Shown here piece after piece: positions 7,827 through 17,639 of a stretch of 57,869 nt of DNA; position 1 is the first letter of the stretch; each line of letters opens with the position of its first letter. Both the position numbers and the translations under genes were made by a program. The notes under the pieces are model-generated. The model was not told the DNA's origin and made no database searches. It saw only the letters and a list, made by a program, of their open reading frames with translations. Source of the DNA: Deltaproteobacteria bacterium (GTDB lineage Bacteria > Desulfobacterota > Binatia > JACPRU01); contig JACPRU010000052.1 of NCBI GenBank assembly GCA_016189835.1, positions 1 to 57,869 on the forward strand. The letters run 5' to 3'.

Positions 7827-8611
7827 CGTTCGCCCTCCAGCACCTCGCTGATGCGCCGGATGCCGCGCGCCCGTCCGGTCGCCTCGTCGACGTCGACGGC
7901 GACCGCCTGCAGCAGCGGAGCGCCGCGGCCGACCTCGAAACGTACCGGGAGCTGATCGAGGAAGCGCTGCAACACCTGCTCGGTGCGCATGCCGATCACC
8001 GAATCGAGCGGCCCGCACATGCCGGTGTCGGTGATGTAGGCGGTGCCCCCCGGCAGCACCATCTCGTCGGCGGTCTGCACGTGCGTGTGGCTGCCCACCA
8101 CGGCCGAGACGCGGCCGTCGAGATAGCGGCCCATGCCCACCTTCTCCGAGGTCGCTTCGGCGTGCATGTCGACGAAGACGACCTTCGCCCGCTCGCCGAT
8201 GCTGCGCAGGATCCCGTCCGCGGCGCGGAACGGACAGTCGGCGGGCGCCATGAACACCCGCCCGATCAGGTTGACGACGGCGACCGGCCCCTTGGCGGTC
8301 GGGTACACCGACCATCCGCGGCCGGGGACGCCGGGCGCGAAGTTCGCCGGACGCAGCAGTCGGTCCGACCCCTCGAGGAAGTCGTAGATCTCACGCTTTT
8401 GCCAGATGTGGTTGCCGGAAGTGAGCACGTGCACGCCCGCCGAGAACAGCTCGCGCGCCGTGCCCGGGTCGACGCCGATGCCGCCGCTCGAGTTCTCGCA
8501 GTTGGCCACCAGCAGGTCCGCGCCTTCGCTCTCGGCCAGCGCCTGAGCGCGGCGCTTCACGGCCTGGCGGCCGGGCTTGCCGACCACGTCTCCGAAATAG
8601 ACGATCTTCAT
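7823..8611 (-). CDS. ymdB: YmdB-family metallophosphoesterase
   Basis: A 262-residue calcineurin-like phosphodiesterase of the TIGR00282/YmdB family; the Bacillus homologue hydrolyses 2',3'-cyclic nucleotides. Metal-binding motifs are visible in order: [40 protein letters not shown] and [11 protein letters not shown]. The start is placed at the ATG at 8611 (MKIVYFGD), 13 bases after the RNase Y stop and behind GGCGGA; an upstream in-frame start would overlap rny. Neighbouring rny and tyrS are conserved partners in many bacteria, which supports a role linked to RNA turnover. Confidence 0.93.
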   Translation of the reverse strand: MKIVYFGDVVGKPGRQAVKRRAQALAESEGADLLVANCENSSGGIGVDPGTARELFSAGVHVLTSGNHIWQKREIYDFLEGSDRLLRPANFAPGVPGRGWSVYPTAKGPVAVVNLIGRVFMAPADCPFRAADGILRSIGERAKVVFVDMHAEATSEKVGMGRYLDGRVSAVVGSHTHVQTADEMVLPGGTAYITDTGMCGPLDSVIGMRTEQVLQRFLDQLPVRFEVGRGAPLLQAVAVDVDEATGRARGIRRISEVLEGER

Positions 8612-8624
8612 GATCCGCCGGATT

Positions 8625-10187
8625 TCATCTCGCGACTTCCGAAGCACGGGTCTCGCGGATCACGGTGACGCGAATCTGGCCGGGATAGGTCATCTCGCCC
8701 TCGATCTTGCGGGCGATGTCGCGCGCCAGCAGCAGGGCCTGATCATCGTCGACGGCCGCGGGCTCGACGATGATTCGCACCTCGCGGCCCGCTTGCACGG
8801 CGAACGCCTTCTCGACTCCCTTGAAGGACGTCGAGATGCGCTCGAGATCCTCGAGCCGCTTGACGTAGCTCTCCAGGACCTCGCGACGCGCTCCCGGCCG
8901 CGCGCCCGAGAGCGCGTCGGCGGCATCGACCAGCGGGGCGAGGATGGTCTCGGCCCGTACCTCCTCGTGGTGGGCGGCGATCGCGTTGACGATCTTCGCC
9001 GACTCGCCGTACTTGCGAGCGATCTCCGCGCCGATGATGGCGTGCGAGCCCTCGACCTCGTGGGTGAGCGCCTTGCCGATGTCGTGCAGCAAGGCCGCGC
9101 GGCGGGCCTGTTTCTCGTTCAGGCCGAGCTCGGCGGCCATCGCGCCGCAGATGAAGGCGGCCTCCAGCGAGTGCTGCAGGACGTTCTGAGCGTAGCTGTA
9201 GCGGAACTTCAGCATGCCGAGCAGCTTGACGATCTCGGGGTGCACGCCGTGGATGCCGACCTCGAAGATCGCCTTCTGTCCGGCCTCGCGGAGGTTCGCG
9301 TCCAGCTCCTGCTCGGCCTTGCGCACCACCTCCTCGATCCGTCCCGGGTGGATTCGCCCATCGGAGATCAATCGCTGCAGCGCCAACCGCGCGATCTCGC
9401 GCCGGATCGGGTTGTGGCACGAGACCATCACGGCCTCCGGGGTGTCGTCGACGATCAGGTCCACCCCGGTCGCCGACTCGATCGCGCGGATATTTCTCCC
9501 CTCGCGGCCGATGATCCGGCCCTTCATGTCGTCGGACGGAATCGGCACCACGGTGACGGTGCGTTCGGCGACGAAGTCCCCCGCCAGGCGCTCGATGGCG
9601 ATCGAGATGATCTTCTTGGCCTTGCGGTCGGCCTCCTGCTTCGCCTCTTCCTCGATCTGCCGGATCTTGCGCGCGGCGTCGTGCCGGGTCTCGGCCATCA
9701 TGGTGTCGAGCAGGGTGCGCCGGGCCTCCTCACGGGTCATGCCCGCGACCTGCTCGAGGCGCTCCTCCGCCCGCCGCGCGATCTCGGTCTGTTCCTTCTC
9801 GCGCTCCCCGAATCGGGCCTCGCGCTCGCGCAGCGCTCCCTCGCGCCGGGCGTATTCGGCTTCACGCGCGTCGATGGCCTGGAGGCGCTTCTCGATCGCC
9901 TCCTCCTTGTTCTGGAGGCGCTTCTCGGTCTGCTGGATCTCGGCGCGCCGCTCGCGCACCTCTCGCTCGGCCTGCTGCTGCGCGTCGAGCAGGACGTCCT
10001 TGGCCTGGACCCGGGCCTCCTTGGCGACGACTTCCGACTCCTTGCGAGCCTGTTCGAGGATGTGCGCCGCCGTGGCCTGCGCTTGCTCGGCTTGCGCCGA
10101 GCGGTTTCTTTGCCGCAGCCAGTCGACGACGAACGCCACCAAGGCGCCGACGACCAACGAGGCAACGACGATGACGACGGAGCTCAA
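8625..10187 (-). CDS. rny: Ribonuclease Y
   Basis: Membrane-anchored endoribonuclease that starts mRNA decay. The 520 residues show one N-terminal transmembrane helix (VVIVVASLVVGALVAFVV), a long Glu/Arg/Lys coiled coil (about 25-200), a KH RNA-binding domain with GRIIGREGRNIRAIE, an HD hydrolase domain with LLHDIGK, and a conserved C-terminus (GEMTYPGQIRVTVIRE). Length is typical. The start is a TTG at 10187 with GGGAGG immediately upstream; no in-frame ATG fits the transmembrane segment better. It is preceded by about 590 bp without a gene, containing a promoter and a possible structured RNA. Confidence 0.95.
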   Translation of the reverse strand: MSSVVIVVASLVVGALVAFVVDWLRQRNRSAQAEQAQATAAHILEQARKESEVVAKEARVQAKDVLLDAQQQAEREVRERRAEIQQTEKRLQNKEEAIEKRLQAIDAREAEYARREGALREREARFGEREKEQTEIARRAEERLEQVAGMTREEARRTLLDTMMAETRHDAARKIRQIEEEAKQEADRKAKKIISIAIERLAGDFVAERTVTVVPIPSDDMKGRIIGREGRNIRAIESATGVDLIVDDTPEAVMVSCHNPIRREIARLALQRLISDGRIHPGRIEEVVRKAEQELDANLREAGQKAIFEVGIHGVHPEIVKLLGMLKFRYSYAQNVLQHSLEAAFICGAMAAELGLNEKQARRAALLHDIGKALTHEVEGSHAIIGAEIARKYGESAKIVNAIAAHHEEVRAETILAPLVDAADALSGARPGARREVLESYVKRLEDLERISTSFKGVEKAFAVQAGREVRIIVEPAAVDDDQALLLARDIARKIEGEMTYPGQIRVTVIRETRASEVAR

Positions 10188-10398
10188 CTCTCCTCCCTTC
10201 GGGGAAAGCGCGGATTCGTCGCGGCCGATCCGACGGACGGCCGCACGCGAGGGAGAGCGGCGAACGAGGCGGGTTAGGCTCGGAAACCCTCGACGGGTCC
10301 GGTCCGCCGCGAGGGGGTGGGATGCCGCGTGAGCTGCTGGCGGTGCGATGACGGCGTGTCAAAGGCGAACGAGACGACCATCAACGGTTCCTTGATTG

Positions 10399-10580
10399 TT
10401 TCACCCTCGCGCGATTCTTCCGACCGATCGAGCCTGGATGCTCCCGAGCGCCCGACCCGGGCGCTGACACTCGTGCACGAACTTGCGCTTCACTCCCCCG
10501 ATATCGATGGGCTGCTTGGTGGTATTTCTCCTTGGCTTTCTCCCACACCTTCGACCTCGAGAGACCGTCGAAGGGTGATA
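10399..10580 (-). ncRNA. Candidate structured RNA or long leader upstream of rny
   Basis: Downstream of a TTGACA promoter lie about 180 bases that are less GC-rich than the flanks and contain hairpins: CCTTCGAC paired with GTCGAAGG near the 5' end and AGCGCCC/GGGCGCT at 10447-10465. The 5' end (TATCACCCT) can pair with GAGGGTGAAA at the 3' end, giving a closed molecule of about 182 nt. Reading it as protein gives frames with third-position composition unlike the genome. Position ahead of rny and size recall 6S RNA, but I do not see its conserved sequence. A structured 5' UTR of rny is equally possible. Confidence 0.3.
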
Positions 10581-10586
10581 CCGGGC

Positions 10587-10616
10587 ACCGTAACGGCGGG
10601 TTTCGCACTCTGTCAA
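10587..10616 (-). promoter_or_regulatory. Strong sigma-70-like promoter
   Basis: On the minus strand TTGACA (10616-10611) and TACGGT (10592-10587) are 18 bases apart, predicting a start near 10580. It would drive the structured region and rny. A GATC-core tandem repeat array begins three bases upstream of the -35. Confidence 0.5.
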
Positions 10617-10618
10617 GG

Positions 10619-10724
10619 GGATCGCCAGGACCGTGCCGCCAGGACCGGTGATCGCCGGGACTGCCGCCAGGACCAGTGATCGCCGGGACTGTCGCCGGGA
10701 CCGGGGATCGCCGGGAACGGCGGA
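10619..10724. repeat. 28-bp tandem repeat array, about 3.8 copies
   Basis: Units start at about 10619 (partial), 10641, 10669 and 10697. The core of each is AGGACCGGTGATCGCCGGGA, followed by CTGCCGCC. Copies differ at a few positions. The array fills most of the gap between truB and the promoter of the rny region and directly abuts its -35 box. A related GATC-core array abuts another TTGACA at 54197-54248. Confidence 0.7.
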
Positions 10725-10780
10725 CGACAGCGCAGAAGACCGGCGGCGGATGGACCGGCAGGAGCAAACCGAGGCGGCCG

Positions 10781-11686
10781 CTACCGGCGGGTGGGCGCCA
10801 GCACGCGCAGCAGCCGCCAGCTCCGTCCGCTGGCGGCGACGATCGCGACCAGGTTTCCCGGCCCATCGAGCAGCTTGGCGATCTCTCCGGGGCCGCGCGG
10901 GGCGGGCAGCGAGACGAACCCGCTCTGCTGGCCCCGTCGGACCTCGGCGACCAGCCGATCCTCCGCGCGGAGCTCTCGCAGGCCGACGAGCGCGGCGCGC
11001 GGCGACAGCAAACAAAGATCGGCGGCGTCGCCGACCGCTTCGAGCGGAACGGCTTGCGCCACCTCGAAGGGCCCGAAGGCGGTACGACGCAGCATACCGA
11101 GATGGCCGACGGTGCCGAGCGCGCGGGCGATGTCGCGAGCGAGCGAGCGCACGTAGGTTCCCTTCGAACAACGCACGGAGATCGCCAGGCTCTGCGCCCC
11201 GGCAGCCGCCAGCGACAGCGCCTCGATCCGCACCTTCCTCGCCTCCAGCGCCAGCGAGACGCCTCGGCGCGCCAGCGCGTAGAGCGGCGTTCCTCCTCGC
11301 TTGAGCGCCGAGAACATCGGCGGGACCTGTTCGATCTCGCCGAGAAAATCCGCCGCCACCGTCGCGAGTCGGGCGTCGTCGAGAACCGGCACCGGCGCGC
11401 TCGCCGTGGTCTCGCCGGTGGCGTCGAGCGTGTCGGTCTCCCGCCCGAGGACGATCGTCCCGCTGTACGCCTTGCCCTCCTGGTTGAGGAAAGGGACGAT
11501 CTTCGACGCCTCGCCGAGCGCGAGCGGCAGCAGTCCGGTCGCGAACGGGTCGAGGGTGCCGAGGTGGCCGACCTTGGGCCCGCCGAGCCGCCGCTTGACC
11601 TCGCGGACGACCCCGGCCGAGGTGAGTCCTGCCGGCTTGTCGATCAACAGGACCCCGTCGAGACCGCAACCGCTACGTCGCGTCAT
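10781..11686 (-). CDS. truB: tRNA pseudouridine(55) synthase
   Basis: Converts U55 of tRNA to pseudouridine. The 301 residues start with GVLLIDKPAGLTS and contain the catalytic motif GHLGTLDPFATGLLPL with the nucleophilic Asp, KAYSGTIVLGRETDT, and CSKGTYVRSLARDIA. A short PUA-like tail follows. The ATG at 11686 lies inside the last codons of rbfA (14-bp overlap), typical for this pair. The common downstream neighbours rpsO and pnp are absent here; a non-coding repeat region follows instead. Confidence 0.95.
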   Translation of the reverse strand: MTRRSGCGLDGVLLIDKPAGLTSAGVVREVKRRLGGPKVGHLGTLDPFATGLLPLALGEASKIVPFLNQEGKAYSGTIVLGRETDTLDATGETTASAPVPVLDDARLATVAADFLGEIEQVPPMFSALKRGGTPLYALARRGVSLALEARKVRIEALSLAAAGAQSLAISVRCSKGTYVRSLARDIARALGTVGHLGMLRRTAFGPFEVAQAVPLEAVGDAADLCLLSPRAALVGLRELRAEDRLVAEVRRGQQSGFVSLPAPRGPGEIAKLLDGPGNLVAIVAASGRSWRLLRVLAPTRR

Positions 11687-12029
11687 TCGAGGTGCGTACG
11701 CTCCTCAACAGCCTGTCGACCTCGTCGGCCTTCTCGAACGTGTCGTCGTACTGAAAATGGATCTCCGGGGCGTGGCGCATCCGCAGCATGCGCGCGACCT
11801 TTCCTTGCAGAAAGCGCGCCGCGCTCTCGAGGCCCTGCTGCGCGCGCGGCCGCGCCGAGGGATCTCCGCCGAGCGTGCAGTAGCCGACCCGCGCCGAGCG
11901 CAGGTCGTCGCCGATCTCGACGCGGGTCAGCGTCACGCTGCCGATGCGGGGATCCTTGACCTCGCGGAGCAACAGCTCGGAAAGGCTCTCGAGCAGGAGG
12001 TCGGAAACGCGTTCGCTGCGGCGGGACAT
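11673..12029 (-). CDS. rbfA: 30S ribosome-binding factor A
   Basis: Small KH-fold protein (118 residues) needed for late 30S maturation and 16S 5'-end processing. Family segments are RRSERVSDLLLESLSELLL at the N-terminus, DPRIGSVTLTRVEIGDDLR, and RMRHAPEIHFQYDDTFEKAD near the C-terminus. It sits between ylxP and truB in the conserved nusA-infB block, overlapping truB by 14 bp. Confidence 0.95.
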   Translation of the reverse strand: MSRRSERVSDLLLESLSELLLREVKDPRIGSVTLTRVEIGDDLRSARVGYCTLGGDPSARPRAQQGLESAARFLQGKVARMLRMRHAPEIHFQYDDTFEKADEVDRLLRSVRTSNDAT

Positions 12030-12054
12030 GGGCGAGCGGGGGTCGGAGCGGCGC

Positions 12055-12342
12055 TCAGTAGTGGAGAAACTCTAACGTTTCCTCGCCGATCTCGACAAGC
12101 CCGAGCCCGTCGATGAACTTGACGACCGCCCGCAAGCCGCCGTCGACCTGTCCCTCGTCGGTACCGACGTAGCTGACACCGAGCGTGGCCCTCTGCCACA
12201 GGTCCTGATCCTCGCACTCGGCGATCGAGACGTTGAACTGGTTGGAGACCTGCGCCTTGATCTTGCGCAGCACCCCTCGCTTGCCCTTCAGCGAGTGGTT
12301 CTCGGGAATGTACAGGGTGAGGCGAAGGACGCCGACGACCAT
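12055..12342 (-). CDS. ylxP: YlxP/DUF503 family protein
   Basis: A 95-residue protein matching the DUF503 (YlxP) family by sequence: VVGVLRLTLYIPENHSLKGK at the N-terminus, then GVLRKIKAQVSNQFNVSIAE and a short C-terminal segment. Function is poorly known; some homologues have been linked to ribosome assembly alongside RbfA. It lies between infB and rbfA, its usual place. The gap to infB is only 55 bp and is almost filled by a degenerate palindromic repeat. Confidence 0.93.
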   Translation of the reverse strand: MVVGVLRLTLYIPENHSLKGKRGVLRKIKAQVSNQFNVSIAECEDQDLWQRATLGVSYVGTDEGQVDGGLRAVVKFIDGLGLVEIGEETLEFLHY

Positions 12343-12346
12343 GGCG

Positions 12347-12393
12347 ACTCGGAGGGCCGTTTCCCGCGGCGGCGAGAACGGACTCCCGACCCC
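12347..12393. repeat. REP-like palindromic element, degenerate copy
   Basis: The right arm (ACTCCCGACCCC) is identical to that of the intact copies at 13-60 and 49762-49805. The inner segment GTTTCCCGCGG aligns with TTTTCCCGCGA of copy 1. The left arm has decayed. It occupies nearly the whole 55-bp gap between infB and ylxP, so the insertion was tolerated inside an operon. Confidence 0.55.
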
Positions 12394-12397
12394 TGCT

Positions 12398-15112
12398 TCA
12401 CGCGCTGCGCTCGGCCGGCATGCCGGAGCGCTGCGCAGGCGGCATCAGCCGGCGAGCCACCTCCTCGACCTCGAACGCCTCGATGACGTCGCCCGCCTTG
12501 ACGTCGTTGAAGTTCTCGAGCCCGATGCCGCACTCGAGCCCGGAGGCGACCTCGCGCACGTCGTCCTTGAAGCGGCGCAGGCTGGCGATCTTGCCGTCGT
12601 AGACCTGCACGCTGTCGCGCACCAGGCGCACGCGCGCGGAGCGATTGATCTTCCCCTCGGTGACGAACGAGCCGGCGATCGTGCCGACCCCGGGGATGGG
12701 GAACGGCTGCCGGACTTCCGCGCGTCCCACCACCTTCTCGCGGATCGTCGGCGCCAGCATCCCCTCGAGCGCCGCCCGCATGTCGTTCAGCGCCTCGTAG
12801 ATGATGTTGTAGAGTCGGATGTCCACGCCCTCGCGCTCGGCGAGGTCCGAAGCCTTGGCCTCGGGCCGGATGCCGAAGCCGATGATGATCGCCTTCGACG
12901 CCGACGCCAGCAGCACGTCGCTCTCCGACACGCCGCCCACCGAGGCGTGCAGGACGTTCAGCTTGACCTCGTCGGTGGACAGCAGGCCGAGCGCCTTTTG
13001 CAGCGCCTCGACCGATCCCTGCACGTCGGCCTTGAGGATCACCCGCAGCTCTTTCGCCTCTCCCGCCTTGATCTTGTCGTAGAGCTCCTCCAGCGACACC
13101 TTGCTGGTGGTCGAAAGCTGCGCCTGGCGCTTCTTGTCGAGGCGCGCGCTCGCCACCTGCTTGGCGGTGGCTTCGTCGCTCACCGCGCTGAACACGTCCC
13201 CCGCTTCGGGAACGCCGCCGAGGCCGAGGATCTCCACCGGGGTGGAGGGCCCGGCCTCTTCCAGCTTCGCTCCGTGCTCATCCACCATCGCGCGCACCCG
13301 CCCGTACTGCGTGCCGCACACGAAGGGGTCGCCGGCGTGGAGCGTTCCCTCCTGGACCAGCACGGTCGCCACCGGGCCGCGGCCGCGCTCGAGCTTGGCC
13401 TCGATGATGACTCCGCGGGCGAGCTTCGCGGGATTGGCCCGCAGCTCGAGAACGTCGGCCTGCAGCAGGATCATCTCGAGCAGATCCGGGATGCCCTGCT
13501 GGGTCTTGGCCGACACCGGAACCTGGGCGGTGTCGCCACCCCAGTCCTCGGAGGCGAGGCCGTGGTCGGCGAGCCCCCGTTTCACCCGCTCCAGGTTCGC
13601 GTCGGGCTTGTCGATCTTGTTGATGGTCACGATGATCGGCACGTTGGCCGCGCGTGCGTGCGAGATCGCCTCCACGGTCTGCGGCATCACGCCATCGTCG
13701 GCGGCGACCACCAGCACGACGATGTCGGTCACCTTGGCGCCGCGCGCCCGCATCGCGGTGAACGCCTCGTGACCCGGCGTGTCGACGAACGTGATGCGGC
13801 GATCGTTCCAGGTGACGCTGTAGGCACCGATGTGCTGGGTGATGCCGCCGGCCTCGCCCTCGGTCACGTTGGTCTTGCGGATGGCGTCGAGCAGCGAGGT
13901 CTTGCCGTGGTCGACGTGCCCCATGATCGTCACCACCGGCGGGCGCGGCTCCTTCGCTTCCTCGCCCTCCTCACCCTCGTGCTCCATCTCGATCGCCGAC
14001 TCGGCGTCGAAGGCGACGTTCTCGATCGCGTAGTCGAAGTCCTGCGCGACGAGCGTCGCGCTGTCGAAATCGAGCTGCTGGTTGATGGTCGCCATCATGC
14101 CCAGGTCCATCAGCTTCTTCAGGACCTCGCCGGCCTTGACGCCCATCTGCTTGGCGAGCTCGCCGACCGGCACCATGTTGGAGATGCGAATGACGCGCTT
14201 GCTGGCCTTGGGAACGGTGATCTCGGTCTTCTTCAGCTCCTTGCCGGGCAGAGCGCGCTTCTTCTTCGGCATTCGCCCGGTGCGGTAGTCGCGCTCGCTC
14301 TCGAGCGGATCCTTCTTGATGACCTTGAGCTTCTTGCGCTTCTTGTCCTTGGATTCTTCCTCGGCCGGGGCCGCGGGCTTCGTCCCGAGATCGAGCCGCG
14401 CGCGGCGGGCGTCGGCGCCGGCGCCGGGCGCGGCCGGACGAGTGGTGGTCCGCGGCGGCGGCTCGACCTTCTTCAAGTCGATACGACCGAGTACCCGCGA
14501 CGGCCGGACCGGCGCTTCCGTCGCAGGTACCGACGGAGCGGCTGCCGCCGGCGGCGGCGCGGGAGGGGTCGGAGCCTTCGCGACCGCGGGGGGCGGGGGA
14601 GGCGGCGGCGGCGCGACCACGGCCTCGACGATCACCGCTGCGGGCGGCGCCTTGAGCGGGGGCTCGGCGATCGGCGGCGGAGCGATCGGCGCTTCGGGCG
14701 GCAGCGGCGGCAGGTCCTCGCTCATGTCGCCGAGCATCTCCTCGGCCGCCGGCAGGCCGTCTCCTTCGGGCGGCAGCTCGGCCGGCGCCTCGGAGGCAAC
14801 CTTCTCGCTCACACGGCGGCGGCGGATCAACGTGCCGGTGGTGCGCAGCTCGGTGACGCGCTCGCGCGTGGTCCGCCCCGCCTCGCTCACCACGTTGTCG
14901 GCGATGACTCGCTCCTCGCCGATCCGCACCTGCGGCTTCGGGCCGAGGCCCAAGCCCTCCTTGACCTTCTCGGCTTCCTCGTCCGTCAGGGTGGTCTTCG
15001 CGGTGACCTTGGTCTTGCCCAGCTTCTCGACCTGGGAGATCACGTTCTTGCGGTCGACGGCCAGCTGCTTGGCAAGCTCGGAAACGGTCTTCTTCGCCAT
15101 GATTCGGCTCAC
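12398..15112 (-). CDS. infB: Translation initiation factor IF-2
   Basis: GTPase that places initiator tRNA on the 30S subunit, 904 residues. The N-terminal IF2 domain ([19 protein letters not shown]) is followed by a long Pro/Ala-rich linker (about 115-250), a second IF2_N motif ([20 protein letters not shown]), then the G domain with [15 protein letters not shown] (G1), [15 protein letters not shown] (G3) and NKID (G4), and the C-terminal beta-barrel domains. A GTG at 15112 with GAGG four bases upstream is the likely start; an ATG at 15100 is the alternative. It follows ylxR with almost no gap in the rimP-nusA-ylxR-infB operon. Confidence 0.96.
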   Translation of the reverse strand: MSRIMAKKTVSELAKQLAVDRKNVISQVEKLGKTKVTAKTTLTDEEAEKVKEGLGLGPKPQVRIGEERVIADNVVSEAGRTTRERVTELRTTGTLIRRRRVSEKVASEAPAELPPEGDGLPAAEEMLGDMSEDLPPLPPEAPIAPPPIAEPPLKAPPAAVIVEAVVAPPPPPPPPAVAKAPTPPAPPPAAAAPSVPATEAPVRPSRVLGRIDLKKVEPPPRTTTRPAAPGAGADARRARLDLGTKPAAPAEEESKDKKRKKLKVIKKDPLESERDYRTGRMPKKKRALPGKELKKTEITVPKASKRVIRISNMVPVGELAKQMGVKAGEVLKKLMDLGMMATINQQLDFDSATLVAQDFDYAIENVAFDAESAIEMEHEGEEGEEAKEPRPPVVTIMGHVDHGKTSLLDAIRKTNVTEGEAGGITQHIGAYSVTWNDRRITFVDTPGHEAFTAMRARGAKVTDIVVLVVAADDGVMPQTVEAISHARAANVPIIVTINKIDKPDANLERVKRGLADHGLASEDWGGDTAQVPVSAKTQQGIPDLLEMILLQADVLELRANPAKLARGVIIEAKLERGRGPVATVLVQEGTLHAGDPFVCGTQYGRVRAMVDEHGAKLEEAGPSTPVEILGLGGVPEAGDVFSAVSDEATAKQVASARLDKKRQAQLSTTSKVSLEELYDKIKAGEAKELRVILKADVQGSVEALQKALGLLSTDEVKLNVLHASVGGVSESDVLLASASKAIIIGFGIRPEAKASDLAEREGVDIRLYNIIYEALNDMRAALEGMLAPTIREKVVGRAEVRQPFPIPGVGTIAGSFVTEGKINRSARVRLVRDSVQVYDGKIASLRRFKDDVREVASGLECGIGLENFNDVKAGDVIEAFEVEEVARRLMPPAQRSGMPAERSA

Positions 15113-15113
15113 T

Positions 15114-15379
15114 CTACCTCAAAGGTCGCTCGGCGACGAGCCGCACCCGCTCGGGCGCCGGCACCGAGGCCCGCAGCGAGCGAAGAAAGGGCTTGCGCGA
15201 CAGGAACGCGTCCAGGCAACGGCGCTCGAGGTGGAGATAAGCGCCCCGCCCCCGCCGGCGTCCTTCGAGATCCCAGACGGGCCGGCCCTCGAAGAGCGTG
15301 AAACGGGCCAGGCACGGTTGAGCGTCGCGCTCGTTGCACCCGACGCACGAGCGGACCGGCACGTGCCGCGCCGCGAGGC

Positions 15380-15383
<4 letters not shown>
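15114..15383 (-). CDS. ylxR: YlxR/DUF448 RNA-binding protein
   Basis: An 89-residue basic protein of the YlxR family, usually encoded between nusA and infB, with RNA-binding potential; a homologue has been linked to RNase P or transcription control. The signature [11 protein letters not shown] is followed by [20 protein letters not shown] and a basic C-terminus. The GTG start at 15383 overlaps the nusA stop by 4 bp (GTGA), with a GGGGGGAG Shine-Dalgarno inside nusA. The infB start follows the stop by one base. Confidence 0.92.
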
Positions 15384-16933
<1,550 letters not shown>

Positions 16934-16943
16934 GGCGCTCTCC

Positions 16944-17435
16944 TCACCGAGGAACGGCCGGCTTGCCGAAATCGGCGGCCGTGAATTCGTGCTCGTAGTT
17001 CGCCTTGTCGACGTTCGCGAATTCGATGTAGCTCTCCACACCTCCGTCGCATCGAAGCGTCACGCCGCCGGCCGTCACGGCGACCAGCGTGCCGAGGAAA
17101 TTGCGCTGCCCGTCGAGCGGCGCATGACAGCGCACGCGCACCTTCTTGCCGAGATAGGCCACGAAGTGCTCGGGCTTGCGCAGCGGCCGGTGGATGCCGG
17201 GCGAGGACACCTCGAGCGTGTACGCGCCGGGCACCGGCTGCTCGCCGTCGAGCAGGTCCGAGAGCTCGCGGGACAAGCGCGACAGCGTCTCGAGATCGAT
17301 CCCGCCCTGGCGATCGACGAGCAGGCGCACGACCTGCCCTCGACCTTCGCGGCGGTGCTCGACGTCGACCAGCTCAAGGCCTCGCTCGGCGAGTATCGGC
17401 TCAACGAGAGTGATCACTCTGTCCCGGATCTCCAT
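16944..17435 (-). CDS. rimP: Ribosome maturation factor RimP
   Basis: Needed for 30S subunit maturation, 163 residues. The two-domain layout is clear: an N-terminal alpha/beta domain (VITLVEPILAERGLELVDVE, LETLSRLSRELSDLLD), the conserved turn YTLEVSSPGIHRPLRKPEHF, and a C-terminal Sm-like domain. The start at 17435 has AGGGGA directly upstream. It opens the rimP-nusA-ylxR-infB-ylxP-rbfA-truB block, and a terminator-like hairpin ends 12 bases before its ATG. Confidence 0.94.
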   Translation of the reverse strand: MEIRDRVITLVEPILAERGLELVDVEHRREGRGQVVRLLVDRQGGIDLETLSRLSRELSDLLDGEQPVPGAYTLEVSSPGIHRPLRKPEHFVAYLGKKVRVRCHAPLDGQRNFLGTLVAVTAGGVTLRCDGGVESYIEFANVDKANYEHEFTAADFGKPAVPR

Positions 17436-17447
17436 TCCCCTGAAATG

Positions 17448-17474
17448 AAAAAGTGGGCGCGGGGCCCACTTTTT
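17448..17474 (-). terminator. Terminator-like hairpin in the rimP leader
   Basis: AAAAAGTGGGC and GCCCACTTTTT form a perfect 11-bp stem around a five-base loop, with T-runs on both strands. Read on the minus strand it ends 12 bases before the rimP ATG, so it can act as an attenuator for the rimP-nusA-infB operon. Attenuator-like hairpins before rimP (rimP-leader) are known in some Proteobacteria. Confidence 0.65.
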
Positions 17475-17495
17475 TTGCGGCCAACTGCAACGCCC

Positions 17496-17524
17496 CAAGT
17501 ACCACAGGGGGGTGACGCCTGCAA
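17496..17524 (-). promoter_or_regulatory. Candidate rimP-operon promoter
   Basis: Minus-strand TTGCAG (17524-17519) and TACTTG (17501-17496) are 17 bases apart, upstream of the hairpin. The -10 match is weak. Further upstream, 17530-17580 holds short GCCAGGCCCGCT direct repeats. Confidence 0.25.
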
Positions 17525-17639
17525 CTGCGAACGAGGCCGCCAGGCCCGCTCGCCCCGCCAGGCCCGCTGCGCCAGGCCGGCCGCCGCGCGCAGATCGTCC
17601 CCGCGCGACCCGCGAACCCGGAGCGGACGCCGCGGCCGC

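Noticed and set aside
10521-10561. CCACCA and TTCGACGG in the leader region, suggesting tmRNA
   Set aside because: No T-arm, no acceptor-stem pairing and no tag-peptide frame; the matches are isolated.
10401-10780. Short minus-strand peptides across the repeat and leader region
   Set aside because: One frame begins with a GTG in VWEKAKEKYHQAA, but third-position composition is unlike genes here and no homologue is recognised.
10188-10780. rpsO/pnp expected after truB
   Set aside because: No S15 or polynucleotide phosphorylase motif in any frame of the gap.
12233-15301. A 1000-codon plus-strand frame opposite infB
   Set aside because: Composition is His/Arg/Leu-rich without domains. It mirrors the codon pattern of IF-2 on the other strand.
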